Source: Sulfurospirillum sp. (GTDB lineage: Bacteria; Campylobacterota; Campylobacteria; Campylobacterales; Sulfurospirillaceae). From it: DNA of 64,000 nt. The stretch is from NCBI GenBank assembly GCA_016744795.1, contig JADGDR010000010.1, forward strand, positions 1 to 64,000, read 5' to 3'. The position numbers and the translations under genes were made by a program. Shown one piece after another: positions 10,145 through 19,134 of this stretch; within the stretch, counting starts at the first letter, position 1; each line of letters starts with the position of its first letter. A model generated the notes under the pieces. It was given only the letters and a program-made list of their open reading frames with translations, ran no database searches and was not told the origin of the DNA.

Positions 10145-12297
10145 AATAACTCTTCAGCTTTTCCAAAAGCATACCCTTGTGAGTAATCTATACCCATCTC
10201 TTTTACGATATCAAATATAGCTTCATTTTCAACAAATTCTGCTACAGTTTTTAAATTTTGTTTTTTAGCAAACATAACAATTGTTTCAACTATATTTTTA
10301 CTCAGTTCATTATTTTTGATATTTTTAATTAAACTTCCATCTATTTTGATTACATCTGGTTCATACTGTAAAAGTCTTTCAAAGTTAGAATAACCTGCAC
10401 CAAAATCATCTATGGCTATTTGTACACCCAATAATTTTACCTTTTTAATAAAGTTAATAATGGTAACTATATTTTTACTATCTTCACTCTCTAAAAGCTC
10501 AAAAGTAATCCTCTGTGCATGATCTTTATACTTGGCTAATAAGCTAAAAATTTTATCTTGTACTTTTATTGATTCCATATCTATTGTTGATAAGTTGATA
10601 GAAATATCTTTATCTGTATCCATTAAAGCTGAAAAAGAGTTTTCTAAAACTATTTTAGTTACTTTACTATAGTATCTTCCTTTTTTTGCTATATCCAAAA
10701 ACTCTATAGGAGAGACTATATCACCATTTGCTTTTATAAGCCTAACTAACGATTCATATTTAATGATTTTTCTTGTTTCATTATCAACTATAGGTTGAAA
10801 ATAAGAGACAATTTTATTATCATCTATTGCTATTTTAATTGTATGCAAGACTTCTAGGTTTTTTAAAGCTTTAGTGTATTCCATGATTGATAGTCCATCA
10901 GCATAAACTATAGATTGTTTGTCTTGTATAGCCTTTTCTATTCCTATTTTTCCATCTTCAAAAGTCTGTATAACACCATAAGTAAAACTACATACAACAG
11001 ATATATCATACTCTATATTATCAAACTTAACTACATATTCTTTAACATTTTTTAAAAAAACTTCAAGCATATTTTCTATAACTTTTTGTGAATGATAACA
11101 AGTTTTTCTGTCTCTAACCAATGCATAAAGACCATTTTCAAGATAATAAACCTTACTAAAACTACAAGTTTCTGGTAAAAGATATAAAATGACATCTCCA
11201 AATTTATTTTCTATATTTTTAACACTTTTTTTATCATAAAATTTTTCCAATATATTATAATCTTCAATCTGAATCATAATTAAAGTACTTAATTTATTTG
11301 ATTCAAGATAATCAAAAAGCTGATTTTTATCACTCATAACACCTGATATATTGTTTTTTAAAGCAATATACTCTATGATATTTTTTTCATCATCTAAAAT
11401 TGGTGTTATGGTTGCATTGACATAATATGCATCACCATTTTTTGCCCTATTTTTAACTACACCTTTCCAAGTCTTTTTTTCTCTTTTTATTACATCCCAT
11501 ATATTAGTAAAAGATGATTTTGGTACATCAGGATGCCTTACAATATTGTGATTTTTTCCAACTAATTCTTCTCTTGAGTATCCTGAAATATTGCAAAAAT
11601 TATCATTCACATATGTTATAATCCCTAATGTATCAGTTTTAGAGATAATTGAGCTTTTATTTGCAACACTTTCATACTGCTTTAAAAAATCAATGTTTAA
11701 AGCATTTTCTTTTGATAACTTATGCTTCTTATAAGAAATTTTTAAAATTGTAAATACATAAAATAGAATTAAAAGTACTTGAGTATATTCTCTCATATCA
11801 GTCATACCTTGGTATATAAGCGCAAATACTGTTGGTATAGATAAAAAAACTACAAAAGTGAAAATAGCCATAAAAATTGAGCCCAAAGTGACTATTGAAC
11901 CTGAGGTCAATGCAAAATACATCATTAAAATAAAAATTTCATATATGACATCTAATTGATTGATTACTAGACATATTAACAAACCCCACAACAAACCACT
12001 GATGGCTATTATAATGAGGTAAGAATTTAAATAATAATTAATAAGTTTTTTCTTTTTAATTTCCATACTTTGAGAAAGTTTTTTTCCTACAAAAAACCTT
12101 AATATACCAACACAAATTTGTGACGATACCCAAAATAATAGATATAATAGATCTATATGAGAATACAAGACTACTACTACAACAATTACAGAAAATAAAT
12201 TTACTCCAAAAACACTAAAATACAACTCTTCAGTCATATTTTTTATTTGTTCAGGAGTATAATTAAATTTAAAAAAATTTTTAAACTTTAACCACAT
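10141..12297 (-). CDS. Membrane PAS-EAL protein, probable c-di-GMP phosphodiesterase
   Basis: 718 residues. The first ~190 residues hold about six hydrophobic segments, then an Aer-type PAS domain (ITYVNDNFCNISGY, HNIVRHPDVP; about residues 225-310), a degenerate GGDEF region without the active-site motif, and an EAL domain from about residue 475. The EAL signature reads ESL within YESLVRL, keeping the metal-binding Glu. DDFGAGYSNF and the final GYAFGKAEE are intact, so c-di-GMP hydrolysis is likely and synthesis is not. The PAS domain closely resembles that of the protein at 14575-15111, so the two may respond to the same redox or oxygen cue. Convergent with the permease, overlapping by 4 bases. 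Confidence 0.87.
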   Translation of the reverse strand: MWLKFKNFFKFNYTPEQIKNMTEELYFSVFGVNLFSVIVVVVVLYSHIDLLYLLFWVSSQICVGILRFFVGKKLSQSMEIKKKKLINYYLNSYLIIIAISGLLWGLLICLVINQLDVIYEIFILMMYFALTSGSIVTLGSIFMAIFTFVVFLSIPTVFALIYQGMTDMREYTQVLLILFYVFTILKISYKKHKLSKENALNIDFLKQYESVANKSSIISKTDTLGIITYVNDNFCNISGYSREELVGKNHNIVRHPDVPKSSFTNIWDVIKREKKTWKGVVKNRAKNGDAYYVNATITPILDDEKNIIEYIALKNNISGVMSDKNQLFDYLESNKLSTLIMIQIEDYNILEKFYDKKSVKNIENKFGDVILYLLPETCSFSKVYYLENGLYALVRDRKTCYHSQKVIENMLEVFLKNVKEYVVKFDNIEYDISVVCSFTYGVIQTFEDGKIGIEKAIQDKQSIVYADGLSIMEYTKALKNLEVLHTIKIAIDDNKIVSYFQPIVDNETRKIIKYESLVRLIKANGDIVSPIEFLDIAKKGRYYSKVTKIVLENSFSALMDTDKDISINLSTIDMESIKVQDKIFSLLAKYKDHAQRITFELLESEDSKNIVTIINFIKKVKLLGVQIAIDDFGAGYSNFERLLQYEPDVIKIDGSLIKNIKNNELSKNIVETIVMFAKKQNLKTVAEFVENEAIFDIVKEMGIDYSQGYAFGKAEELF

Positions 12298-12319
12298 ATA
12301 TCTCCTTCTATAATTTATG

Positions 12320-13141
12320 TCAAATTATTGTTTTTGCTATACTCTTAGTAAATTTTATAGGTTCATGTTTATTACATGTAAGCTCTACCATCTCTTTTTC
12401 AAAAAACATAACAATAGTCGAACCCATTTCAAAGCGTCCTAATTCATCGCCTTTTTTAAGTTGAATATCTTTATACATGTAAAGCTGTTCTGTTGAAGCT
12501 TTTACATTTGTTTGAATATTTTTGTCAAATGTAAACTGCATTTTTCCTACATTTAAAGCTCCTACAAAAACCATATAAAAAAGTTTTTCATCTTTAGTAT
12601 AACACTCTAAAACTACTCTCTCATTTTCTATAAAAAGCTCAGGTATCCTCTCAAGCCAAGTAAAATTCACAGGATAAAGTTTACCAGGGATATGAACTGC
12701 TTTTTTAATTCTCATATCAAATGGTACATGATAACGATGATAATCTTTTGGAGATAGATAAAAATTTATATAATCTCCACCTATGAGTCTATCTTTTTCA
12801 CGTTTAAGCACATAATTACTTAAAAGATTTCTTACTCTGTAAGAATGTCCCTTTATCTGTAAAGCTTTTTGATCTGTTATCTCTCCAGACTCACTTATAA
12901 ATGCATCACAAGGAGATATAAACTCATTTTCATTTGATTCAAATTTTCTTGGGCTTTTCAACTCTCTTGTAAAAAGCTTATTTAAACTCTTATAACTATC
13001 TTCATTTTGACACTCACTCAAATCAACTTTCATAAGTTTTACATACGTTTTATTTATAATATTTTGCAAAAATGTTGGAAACTCTTTTGAAGCAAAACAT
13101 CCAAACAACCTTGAAGCACAACTACTTTTAAAATTATTCAT
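12320..13141 (-). CDS. psd: Phosphatidylserine decarboxylase
   Basis: A pyruvoyl enzyme of the inner membrane that makes phosphatidylethanolamine. The 273-residue proenzyme has FYLSPKDYHRYHVPF near the middle and the self-cleavage site in MGST near residues 239-242, where most homologues have LGST. The serine that becomes the pyruvoyl group is kept. Start ATG has AAAGAG upstream. It lies between a PAS-EAL gene (same strand, 22 bases downstream) and the divergent dbpA. Confidence 0.93.
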   Translation of the reverse strand: MNNFKSSCASRLFGCFASKEFPTFLQNIINKTYVKLMKVDLSECQNEDSYKSLNKLFTRELKSPRKFESNENEFISPCDAFISESGEITDQKALQIKGHSYRVRNLLSNYVLKREKDRLIGGDYINFYLSPKDYHRYHVPFDMRIKKAVHIPGKLYPVNFTWLERIPELFIENERVVLECYTKDEKLFYMVFVGALNVGKMQFTFDKNIQTNVKASTEQLYMYKDIQLKKGDELGRFEMGSTIVMFFEKEMVELTCNKHEPIKFTKSIAKTII

Positions 13142-13160
13142 ATAACTCTTTCAATTATGA

Positions 13161-13166
13161 TATAAT
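13161..13166 (+). promoter_or_regulatory. -10 element for dbpA
   Basis: TATAAT 30 bp upstream of the dbpA TTG start, in the 54-bp gap between divergent psd and dbpA. AAAGGA follows at about 13182-13187 as the ribosome binding site. Confidence 0.45.
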
Positions 13167-13195
13167 TAATTATACTACCATAAAGGAACTTTATA

Positions 13196-14524
13196 TTGAA
13201 TTTTTCTGATTTCATAGCAAATAATGATATGATAAAAAACTTAGACAACTTAGGATACAAAAATCCAACACCTATACAAGAAAAAACTATCCCTTCTATT
13301 TTAAAAAAACAAGATGTTCTTGCTAAAGCAAAAACAGGAAGTGGCAAAACTGCTGCTTTTGGACTACCTCTTATTCTTGAACTTGACGTTAAAAAAAGAT
13401 ACGAAACTAGCGCTATTATATTAGCACCAACAAGAGAATTAGCAGACCAAGTAGCAAAAGAATTAAGAAGATTAGCTGCCTTTGTTGAAAACACTAAGAT
13501 TTTAACGCTTTGCGGTGGAACTCCTATGAGAGGACAAATACAATCAATGAAACATGGTGTTCACATTGTAGTTGGAACCCCAGGGCGTGTTTTAGCACTT
13601 TTAAAAAAAGAAGCTCTCAACCTTGAATATATTAAAACTTTAGTACTAGATGAAGCTGATAGAATGCTTGATATGGGCTTTTTTGAAGATATCGAACAGA
13701 TTATAAACTTCACTCCTAAAAAAAGGCAGACTCTTCTTTTTTCTGCTACTTTTGATGATAAGATACTTGAATTTAGCAAGTCTATACAAAATGATAGAGT
13801 AGAAGTTGAAATTGAAGAAGAAACATCAAGTATAAAAGAAAGATTTTTCAAATTTTCAGACGAGGGACTTGAAATAGCCGTCCAGCACTTCAAACCTGAA
13901 ACATGTATCATCTTTTGTAATACAAAAATTAAATGCAAAGAGATAGAAGCAAGACTTCAAGACAAAAATTATGATGCACTCAGTATACACAGCGATTTAG
14001 AGCAAATTGATAGAGATGAAACTCTTTTAGAGTTCACGCATAAAAGTTGCACTTTTCTCATTGCAACAGATGTTGCAGCTCGTGGTTTAGATATTCCAAG
14101 CGTTGATTTAGTCATAAACTACGACTTACCAAAAGGACAAGAGGTCTATACTCATAGAATTGGACGAACGGGACGCATGGATAAAGAAGGTTTAGCAATA
14201 TCATTTGTTAGAGGTTATGAAGAGTATATTGATGTTCAATTAGAAGATATAAACTCTTTACATGTAGACTCTCCACGTTCATACAAAGCAAAGATGATAA
14301 CACTATGCATAGAAGGTGGAAAACGTGATAAGATAAGAGCAGGAGATATATTAGGAGCTCTTATTAAAGAGATTAGGCTTGATGGTAAACACATAGGTAA
14401 AATCACGATTAACAGAAAAGATTCTTATGTTTCTATAAATAGTGAATTTGCACAAGAAACCTTTGAAAAATTAAAAAAATCAAAAATCAAAGGAAGAACA
14501 TTAAGAGTGTGGATGCTTTCGTAA
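13196..14524 (+). CDS. dbpA: DEAD-box RNA helicase of the DbpA type
   Basis: A 442-residue ATP-dependent RNA helicase. Q-motif region GYKNPTPIQEKTIP, motif I AKTGSGKTAAF (about residues 44-54), DEAD box VLDEADRML (about 150), SAT in LLFSATFDD, and HRIGRTGRM. The last ~75 residues form a DbpA-type RNA-binding domain (RAGDILGALIKEIRL, ITINRKDSYVSI). In E. coli that domain directs the helicase to a 23S rRNA hairpin during large-subunit assembly, so the same role is likely. TTG start with AAAGGA upstream. One TACATGTA copy lies in the gene and another just after its stop. Confidence 0.9.
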   Translation: MNFSDFIANNDMIKNLDNLGYKNPTPIQEKTIPSILKKQDVLAKAKTGSGKTAAFGLPLILELDVKKRYETSAIILAPTRELADQVAKELRRLAAFVENTKILTLCGGTPMRGQIQSMKHGVHIVVGTPGRVLALLKKEALNLEYIKTLVLDEADRMLDMGFFEDIEQIINFTPKKRQTLLFSATFDDKILEFSKSIQNDRVEVEIEEETSSIKERFFKFSDEGLEIAVQHFKPETCIIFCNTKIKCKEIEARLQDKNYDALSIHSDLEQIDRDETLLEFTHKSCTFLIATDVAARGLDIPSVDLVINYDLPKGQEVYTHRIGRTGRMDKEGLAISFVRGYEEYIDVQLEDINSLHVDSPRSYKAKMITLCIEGGKRDKIRAGDILGALIKEIRLDGKHIGKITINRKDSYVSINSEFAQETFEKLKKSKIKGRTLRVWMLS

Positions 14525-14574
14525 AAAACTGTTTACATGTAGAATAATTACTAATAAAAAATTATTAAAAATAT

Positions 14575-15111
14575 TTAAAACAAAGAGTCTGAAAGAATAT
14601 ATTCTAAGATTTTATCTTCAGATATATTTTCCTCATTTGAAATTTTTTTTAATTTTTCATAATTTTCTATAGAAATATTAGTAACTATTCTACAACTACC
14701 CTCTTCACTTTTACGTAATTCATCATATGTGTTTTGAAACTCTCTTTTTTTACTCTCATCAATAGGGGATCTAAGAGATTTAAACTCTACTAATTTATCA
14801 TCTTTGTAAACACCAGATACTTCTGCATATACCCAGTAAAAACCACCATCTTTTCTCATATTTTTAATATATCCTCTCCATATACCACCTAATAGTATTG
14901 TTTCCCACATTTTTTTAAAAACCAAATGTGGCATATCAGGATGTCGCACTATTGAGTGAGGTTTACCAACTAACTCTCCAGGAGTATAACCTGATATATT
15001 TGAAAAAATATCATTGGCATAAGTTATGTAACCATTCAAATCAGTCCTAGAAACAATCAACTCATCACTAGGAACTGTAGTCTCAATAAAGTATTGATAC
15101 GAATTAATCAT
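14575..15111 (-). CDS. Stand-alone Aer-type PAS protein at the end of the nap operon
   Basis: 178 residues with a single PAS domain (about residues 15-120: GYITYANDIFSNISGYTPGE, HSIVRHPDMPH, GIWRGYIKNMRKDGG). The HSIVRHPDMP segment is typical of Aer-like PAS domains, several of which bind FAD and report redox state. The rest is helical with no recognisable output domain. It starts 9 bases after the napD stop on the same strand, so it is probably transcribed as the last gene of the nap operon. It may adjust energy taxis or another process to nitrate respiration; that is inference. Closest relative in the window is the PAS domain of the EAL protein at 10141-12297. Confidence 0.8.
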   Translation of the reverse strand: MINSYQYFIETTVPSDELIVSRTDLNGYITYANDIFSNISGYTPGELVGKPHSIVRHPDMPHLVFKKMWETILLGGIWRGYIKNMRKDGGFYWVYAEVSGVYKDDKLVEFKSLRSPIDESKKREFQNTYDELRKSEEGSCRIVTNISIENYEKLKKISNEENISEDKILEYILSDSLF

Positions 15112-15120
15112 AATATTCCC

Positions 15121-15471
15121 CTATAATTTTTTCTTTAAATCTCCATTATATGTTATATCTTCTGCTCTTATTGCATCGTTTTTAAGTACATCTGGAACGA
15201 CATTACTCTTACCTAATTTTTCTCTCTCACGATCTAATTCATCTTCACTATAAGCCATCATCATCTCAGCAGAAATAACGTGTTTAAGAGCTTCAATCTT
15301 TCTAACATTTTCCATTTCCTGTTCTACTCCCTCTCCCTCAACTGTCACAATAATCTTGCCTATTGAAACATCGTGAAAGTGATAATCACAAAAATCACAA
15401 CTTTTAATCTCTTCTACTAAACCATCTATATATTCATTTCTTGCCTGTACTACTATACTTGATACGTTCAC
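15121..15471 (-). CDS. napD: NapA signal-peptide chaperone NapD
   Basis: A small cytoplasmic chaperone that binds the Tat signal peptide of NapA during cofactor insertion. 116 residues: an N-terminal ferredoxin-like fold (MNVSSIVVQARNEYIDGLVE, then GKIIVTVEGEGVEQE) typical of NapD, with a charged C-terminal tail. GTG start with AAGGA six bases upstream; no ATG fits. It starts 9 bases after the napL stop and is the last canonical nap gene, as in other Campylobacterota nap operons. Confidence 0.9.
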   Translation of the reverse strand: MNVSSIVVQARNEYIDGLVEEIKSCDFCDYHFHDVSIGKIIVTVEGEGVEQEMENVRKIEALKHVISAEMMMAYSEDELDREREKLGKSNVVPDVLKNDAIRAEDITYNGDLKKKL

Positions 15472-15480
15472 ACTTAATCC

Positions 15481-16434
15481 TTATTTTAATTTCCACATCA
15501 TTATAAATCTATCGTCACTTCCACTTACTAAAGTATTTTCGTCTACAAATACTATAGTATTGAGCGTACTTTTTTGTCCTTTTAAATTATACAATTCTTT
15601 ATCTGAAAATAAATCAAAAATTACAATATCATTATCCTCAGTAAAAGCAAAAGCAGCCTTATTAGCACTTGGACTCAATGCTCCAGCATATATAAGAAAA
15701 TCACCATCAAATCTACTATATGTGCCTGTATCTAGATCATATACTACACCTCTTCTATCTTGTCCGGCAGCTAAAACTTTTGATTTTTTTATATCTACTT
15801 TATATACATTATCAACATTAGCACCTTTTAATGTTTTAATTACTTTCCCATTTTCCACATTTAGTACAGTTATCTCACCAGATTCAGAACTACCTACTAA
15901 TATGCTTTTATCCAAACTCAGCATAAAATCTGAAAAATGTGAATAGCTTATATGAATACGATAAATTATCTTTTTTTCTTTTATGTCAAAAAGTATATAT
16001 TCATTACTTAAAAGTGCAATCATAATACGATTTTCATCTACAAATTTAGCTTTTGATATAAATAGTTTCTTTTTTTCACTTATAAGCTTAGTCTTTTTTC
16101 CATCTTTTATAACAAAAAGTTCACGTGAACCACTAACTCCTTGAACAACTGCTAGATATCTTTTTGAGATTTTAAGATAATCAGTAGAAAAAACTTTAGG
16201 ATATATATCGTCTCCCATGAAATCTTTAATCATAGGAAATTTAACTTTCATAATTTGATCTTTAGTACTCATTTTATATGATTCAATAGTACCTTTATCT
16301 GTACTAACAATAATCATATCATTAATTACAACAATATCTATTACATCTCCACTAGCTTCTATAAAATCATATGGTTTAATAGTGTGAGCTTGAACACTAA
16401 AAACCAAAAGGAAAATCGAGATTAACCACTTCAT
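15481..16434 (-). CDS. napL: NapL, periplasmic WD40-like protein
   Basis: 317 residues with an N-terminal signal peptide (MKWLISIFLLVFSVQA) and repeated beta-propeller-like segments, for example GSSESGEITVLNVENGKVI and the final VSGSDDRFIMMWKLK. NapL is found in Campylobacterota nap operons between napF and napD. Its role is not settled; Wolinella mutants show only mild effects on nitrate reduction. The ATG overlaps the napF stop by 4 bases, so it is coupled to napF. Function beyond nap association is inference. Confidence 0.86.
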   Translation of the reverse strand: MKWLISIFLLVFSVQAHTIKPYDFIEASGDVIDIVVINDMIIVSTDKGTIESYKMSTKDQIMKVKFPMIKDFMGDDIYPKVFSTDYLKISKRYLAVVQGVSGSRELFVIKDGKKTKLISEKKKLFISKAKFVDENRIMIALLSNEYILFDIKEKKIIYRIHISYSHFSDFMLSLDKSILVGSSESGEITVLNVENGKVIKTLKGANVDNVYKVDIKKSKVLAAGQDRRGVVYDLDTGTYSRFDGDFLIYAGALSPSANKAAFAFTEDNDIVIFDLFSDKELYNLKGQKSTLNTIVFVDENTLVSGSDDRFIMMWKLK

Positions 16435-16943
16435 AACTTCTCCCTAATTGCTTCATATTTAACCGCATATGGAGGACATACACTATAACAAAATCCACAA
16501 GAAGTACACTTGTCCATATCTATTGTAGGTCTAAAAACTCCAAGAAAGTTGATTGCATCTTCAAAACAAGCATCTTTACATGTACTGCACATTACACTAT
16601 TCCATGCTAAACAACTATTAATATTTATGCTAAATTTTGCTTTTATCTGATGCTCATTATTTAATACTAACACTTCACTTGGACATGCTTTTGAACACTC
16701 TTCACAAAATGTGCATCCACTTTTCTCAAAACTCAAAAATGGGATTTTATTTTCATCAAGTTTTATAATATCCTCTTCACAAATAGTGACACAAGGTGTT
16801 AACTCACACTCTGGGCACGATTTGTGAAAAGTAAATACATCTTGATTATAAGGTGGTCTTACATGTAAAGGTTTATCTGTTTTACTCTTTGTAAAACGAG
16901 AAGCAAGGGAAGCAAATGCTTCCCTTGAGCTTATATTAGCCAT
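16431..16943 (-). CDS. napF: NapF, cytoplasmic polyferredoxin
   Basis: 170 residues with several cysteine clusters for [4Fe-4S] centres: CPECELTPCVTICEED (about residues 39-54), CTFCEECSKACP, CSTCKDAC and CTSCGFCYSVCPPYA near the end. NapF proteins lack a signal peptide and act on the cytoplasmic side; in other bacteria they are linked to NapA maturation or to electron supply to NapH. Two bases separate it from napB and it overlaps napL, in the canonical nap order. Confidence 0.9.
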   Translation of the reverse strand: MANISSREAFASLASRFTKSKTDKPLHVRPPYNQDVFTFHKSCPECELTPCVTICEEDIIKLDENKIPFLSFEKSGCTFCEECSKACPSEVLVLNNEHQIKAKFSININSCLAWNSVMCSTCKDACFEDAINFLGVFRPTIDMDKCTSCGFCYSVCPPYAVKYEAIREKL

Positions 16944-16945
16944 TC

Positions 16946-17473
16946 TTACTGAACACCCTCATTTAGATTATCAAGTAAATTTGAGTGCTTCATACCATTT
17001 TGAGTTCTAAACTCTGGTTTGAATGTATTCTCTACCAAAGGCTCATTATCTGATTGAGGAGCATGACACTGAGTACAATTGTATCTAGCATTTGATACAG
17101 TTGCAAGTACCTTATCTTTTCTCATATCAAACAGATGTGACTTTGGAACTGGTGTTGCATTCACTGAAGCTGCAACCAAAGGATCATGACATCCTAAACA
17201 TGAATTGTTATCGATAGTTATTGGTAACATATCTTCAACTTCATGGGAAATCATAGGTGGTGCATTTTCAAACGCACGCTCATATACTTTTGACTCACCT
17301 GCAGCAACAGTACTATAAGAAGTTTTATCTCCTGTAGTAGTATTCTCTGTGTAAAGGTCAGTTTTCCTAAGCCCTAACGATTCTTCACTAATATTACTAC
17401 TCATAGCACATCCCGTTGCTATAATAGCTGTTAGTGTCGCAGCAGCTATAAGTGTCTTTTTACTAAACATCAT
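16946..17473 (-). CDS. napB: NapB, diheme cytochrome c subunit of nitrate reductase
   Basis: Receives electrons and passes them to NapA in the periplasm. Two haem c motifs, CLGCH and CTQCH, and the PPMISHEVEDMLPIT segment are typical of NapB. A longer frame opens at 17635 but overlaps napH deeply. The start MMFSKKTL, with AGGAGA upstream, gives a proper signal peptide and is chosen. Either of two adjacent ATGs (17473 or 17470) could be used. The signal peptide ends ATGC, a lipobox-like sequence, so the protein might be lipid-anchored rather than soluble; that is unusual for NapB. Confidence 0.92.
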   Translation of the reverse strand: MMFSKKTLIAAATLTAIIATGCAMSSNISEESLGLRKTDLYTENTTTGDKTSYSTVAAGESKVYERAFENAPPMISHEVEDMLPITIDNNSCLGCHDPLVAASVNATPVPKSHLFDMRKDKVLATVSNARYNCTQCHAPQSDNEPLVENTFKPEFRTQNGMKHSNLLDNLNEGVQ

Positions 17474-17480
17474 ATGTCTC

Positions 17481-18299
17481 CTATCCGTTTTTATTAATAT
17501 AATTTCTAATACCAAAGTGCAGTGCATCGTCATCACAAACTTCAATACATCTACCACAATTGGTACATTCTCCTGAACGCACATCTCCACTCTCTTTTCC
17601 GATAAAAGAGAGAATCTGCTTTTCAGGACATACATCTTTGCATTTCATACAAAGAGTACAATTTGGTTGATTATGTTTTACTCTTATGATGCTCAATTTT
17701 GATGCAACAGAATAAAACCCTCCTAATGGACATATATGTCCACACCAACCATTTTTAACCGCAAAAAGGTCAAATAAGAAGATTGACAGTACTGCTGCAA
17801 ATCCCATACCCATTCCAAATACTATACCACGATGTAGCATAGAAATTGGCGATATAATTTCAAAAGCAGCAACACTTGTAAAAGCTGACAAGATTAGGGA
17901 AAGAATTATTACCCAATACCTAACACCTCGTCCAAGCCAAACTCTTTTCTCCGTCTTATCAAGTAAGAGAACTCTTCTTAACCAATTTGCCAAATCAGTT
18001 ATCATATTTATCGGACACACCCAAGAACAAAATGCTCGTCCACCAATACTTACATAAAATAGCAACACTATTAAAGCACCTACCAATACATCTGCTCCAA
18101 GTAAAGCTCCTGCTGAAAACATCTGCGCTACGGCAAATGGATCAGATAAAGGAATCGTACCAAAAAGCAAAGATGAACTCAAAGTTCCTGTTAGAACATT
18201 GAACCCATATGCATTAGCGCTAAAATAAAGAGCCATAATACCAATTTGGCTAACTCTACGCAACATCAAAAAACGATATTTTTTTAGAAAATTACTCAT
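17481..18299 (-). CDS. napH: NapH, membrane quinol dehydrogenase subunit
   Basis: A membrane [4Fe-4S] protein that, with NapG, oxidises menaquinol and feeds NapB/NapA in organisms without NapC. 272 residues from the chosen start, with about four membrane segments, cysteine pairs of the NapH type (FCSWVCPIN, GWCGHICPLGG), and two C-terminal clusters CTLCMKCKDVCP and CTNCGRCIEVC. An in-frame ATG at 18314 exists. The ATG at 18299 (MSNFLKKY) is preferred because it has GAGG upstream and overlaps napG by only 8 bases. Confidence 0.92.
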   Translation of the reverse strand: MSNFLKKYRFLMLRRVSQIGIMALYFSANAYGFNVLTGTLSSSLLFGTIPLSDPFAVAQMFSAGALLGADVLVGALIVLLFYVSIGGRAFCSWVCPINMITDLANWLRRVLLLDKTEKRVWLGRGVRYWVIILSLILSAFTSVAAFEIISPISMLHRGIVFGMGMGFAAVLSIFLFDLFAVKNGWCGHICPLGGFYSVASKLSIIRVKHNQPNCTLCMKCKDVCPEKQILSFIGKESGDVRSGECTNCGRCIEVCDDDALHFGIRNYINKNG

Positions 18300-19116
18300 C
18301 GAACAGTACCTCATCAGAGTTTAAGTAATCTTGAGGAACAAGTTCACTTCTTTTTGTTCGAGTTGTAACATCCACTGAAACATCATTTAAACGTTTTTCA
18401 TCGTCTGGATCCCAACCTTTTATGTAATGTCCCCCGATTTTACCTTGGGCAATCTCATGAGGTAGTACAAAAATAGCTGCCTTTTGTGTTACACAAGCAC
18501 GTTCACATAAACCACACCCTGTACAAGCTTCGCTCATAACTTTTGGTATCAAAAGTGCATGTTTTCCTGTTCTCTTATTTCTCTTATACTCAAGAACAAT
18601 AGCTTTATCCATTAAAGGACAAGCACGATAACAAGCATCACACTGAATTCCCCAAAAAGCGATGCAAGACTCTTCGTCAACGACGGCAAGTCCCATTTTA
18701 GACTTATTTATATCTAAAACTTTTTCACCTTCAACGACACTAGATACACTTTCCTCATCTAAAGCTCCTGTAGGGCATACGGGAACACAAGGGATATCTG
18801 TACACATATAACATGGTACATCTCTTGGAATGAAGTACGGAGTACCCATAGGTTTATTATCTCCTGGTTTTGCCATGAGTAAAGTGTCAAACGGACATGC
18901 TTCAGCACACTGTCCACACTTTATACACATACGCAAAAAATCAGTTTCAGGTTTTGCACCAGGAGGACGCAAAATCAGCGGTGCTGACTTTGCTTCCTCT
19001 ATATAACCAGTCCAAACCATTCCACCTAATGCCGACAAACCAACACTTTGTGCCATTACAGAAAGAAATCTTCTTCTTTTAGTAATAACCGGTTTTTTTG
19101 AATCAAGATTGCTCAA
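18292..19116 (-). CDS. napG: NapG, periplasmic ferredoxin subunit
   Basis: 274 residues. An N-terminal Tat signal with RRRFLSVMAQSVG (about residues 14-26) sends the folded FeS protein to the periplasm. Four [4Fe-4S] motifs follow, including CIKCGQCAEACP, CYMCTDIPCVPVCP and CTGCGLCERACV. With NapH it forms the menaquinol-oxidising module of Campylobacterota nap systems. Start is TTG with AAAGGA seven bases upstream. It follows napA by 18 bases. Confidence 0.93.
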   Translation of the reverse strand: MSNLDSKKPVITKRRRFLSVMAQSVGLSALGGMVWTGYIEEAKSAPLILRPPGAKPETDFLRMCIKCGQCAEACPFDTLLMAKPGDNKPMGTPYFIPRDVPCYMCTDIPCVPVCPTGALDEESVSSVVEGEKVLDINKSKMGLAVVDEESCIAFWGIQCDACYRACPLMDKAIVLEYKRNKRTGKHALLIPKVMSEACTGCGLCERACVTQKAAIFVLPHEIAQGKIGGHYIKGWDPDDEKRLNDVSVDVTTRTKRSELVPQDYLNSDEVLFDE

Positions 19117-19134
19117 AACAATCCTTTTCCTATA

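Noticed and set aside
14543-14574. Terminator between dbpA and the PAS gene
   Set aside because: AATAATT/AATTATT arms are present but the region is so AT-rich that the pairing may be chance; not listed as a feature.
17474-17635. N-terminal extension of napB
   Set aside because: The extra 54 codons lie over the end of napH, code for no signal peptide and have no ribosome site; AGGAGA precedes the inner ATG.
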